This document shows, in pieces, positions 33,461 through 33,486 of a DNA stretch of 33,486 nt. The stretch covers positions 1 through 33,486 of the forward strand of contig REDZ01000087.1 of assembly GCA_007695345.1 (NCBI GenBank), read 5' to 3'. Position numbers and translations under genes: made by a program. Positions within the stretch are counted from its first letter, which is position 1. Each line of letters starts with the position of its first letter. Under the pieces are notes generated by a model. The model was given only the letters and a program-made list of their open reading frames with translations. It was not told the origin of the DNA and searched no databases. The stretch is from Paracoccaceae bacterium (GTDB lineage Bacteria; Pseudomonadota; Alphaproteobacteria; Rhodobacterales; Rhodobacteraceae).

Positions 33461-33486
33461 AAGAGGGGGTATGAACCAATGCGTCA

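Overview
The window reads as a chromosomal segment of a GC-rich alphaproteobacterium, most likely a member of the Rhodobacterales. This is inferred from protein style (an HflK/HflC/DUF2065/DegP block, a 107-residue adrenodoxin-type ferredoxin, SdaA next to CutA), high GC with strong GC3 bias, and three tripartite tricarboxylate transporter (TTT) genes. No tRNA, rRNA, CRISPR array, transposase or integrase was recognised.

Left part (1-15675), mostly housekeeping. It holds the 5' part of ileS (minus strand, with a promoter and a perfect inverted repeat in its leader), a VOC-family protein, cutA and sdaA (minus), a c-type cytochrome lipoprotein followed by an elaborate palindromic element, rpiA and gor, then hflK-hflC-DUF2065-degP closed by a strong intrinsic terminator. 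A small peptidoglycan-binding protein (minus) lies divergent to a [2Fe-2S] ferredoxin. A two-gene SbcD/SbcC-like (YhaO/YhaN-like) DNA repair pair follows.

Middle part (15676-25086), accessory and partly decayed. A multiply frameshifted acyl-CoA dehydrogenase (fadE-like) remnant precedes an SbtA-type sodium/bicarbonate transporter and its PII-like partner SbtB, then a DUF599 membrane protein. On the minus strand come a tctC-tctB-tctA solute uptake operon, a glutathionyl-hydroquinone reductase and a methyltransferase. From about 23.8 to 25.1 kb lies a stretch of gene debris: a truncated DUF218/YdcF-like fragment, a tctC start broken by a frameshift, an unassigned C-terminal fragment, and an AT-rich palindrome.

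Right part (25087-33414), the most interesting region. A compact minus-strand operon encodes, in order of transcription, an SDR-fold protein lacking three of its four catalytic residues, a ComA (phosphosulfolactate synthase)-family protein, and three MmgE/PrpD-family proteins. Two of these are tandem paralogues with complementary active-site substitutions. Divergent from it are a small unknown protein and a HutC-type GntR regulator; an AbrB-family membrane protein closes the cluster. I infer an inducible catabolic pathway for an unidentified, probably carboxylated or sulfonated, substrate. A similar AT-rich motif lies upstream of the regulator and upstream of the broken tctC, which suggests a former regulon that included its own TTT receptor.
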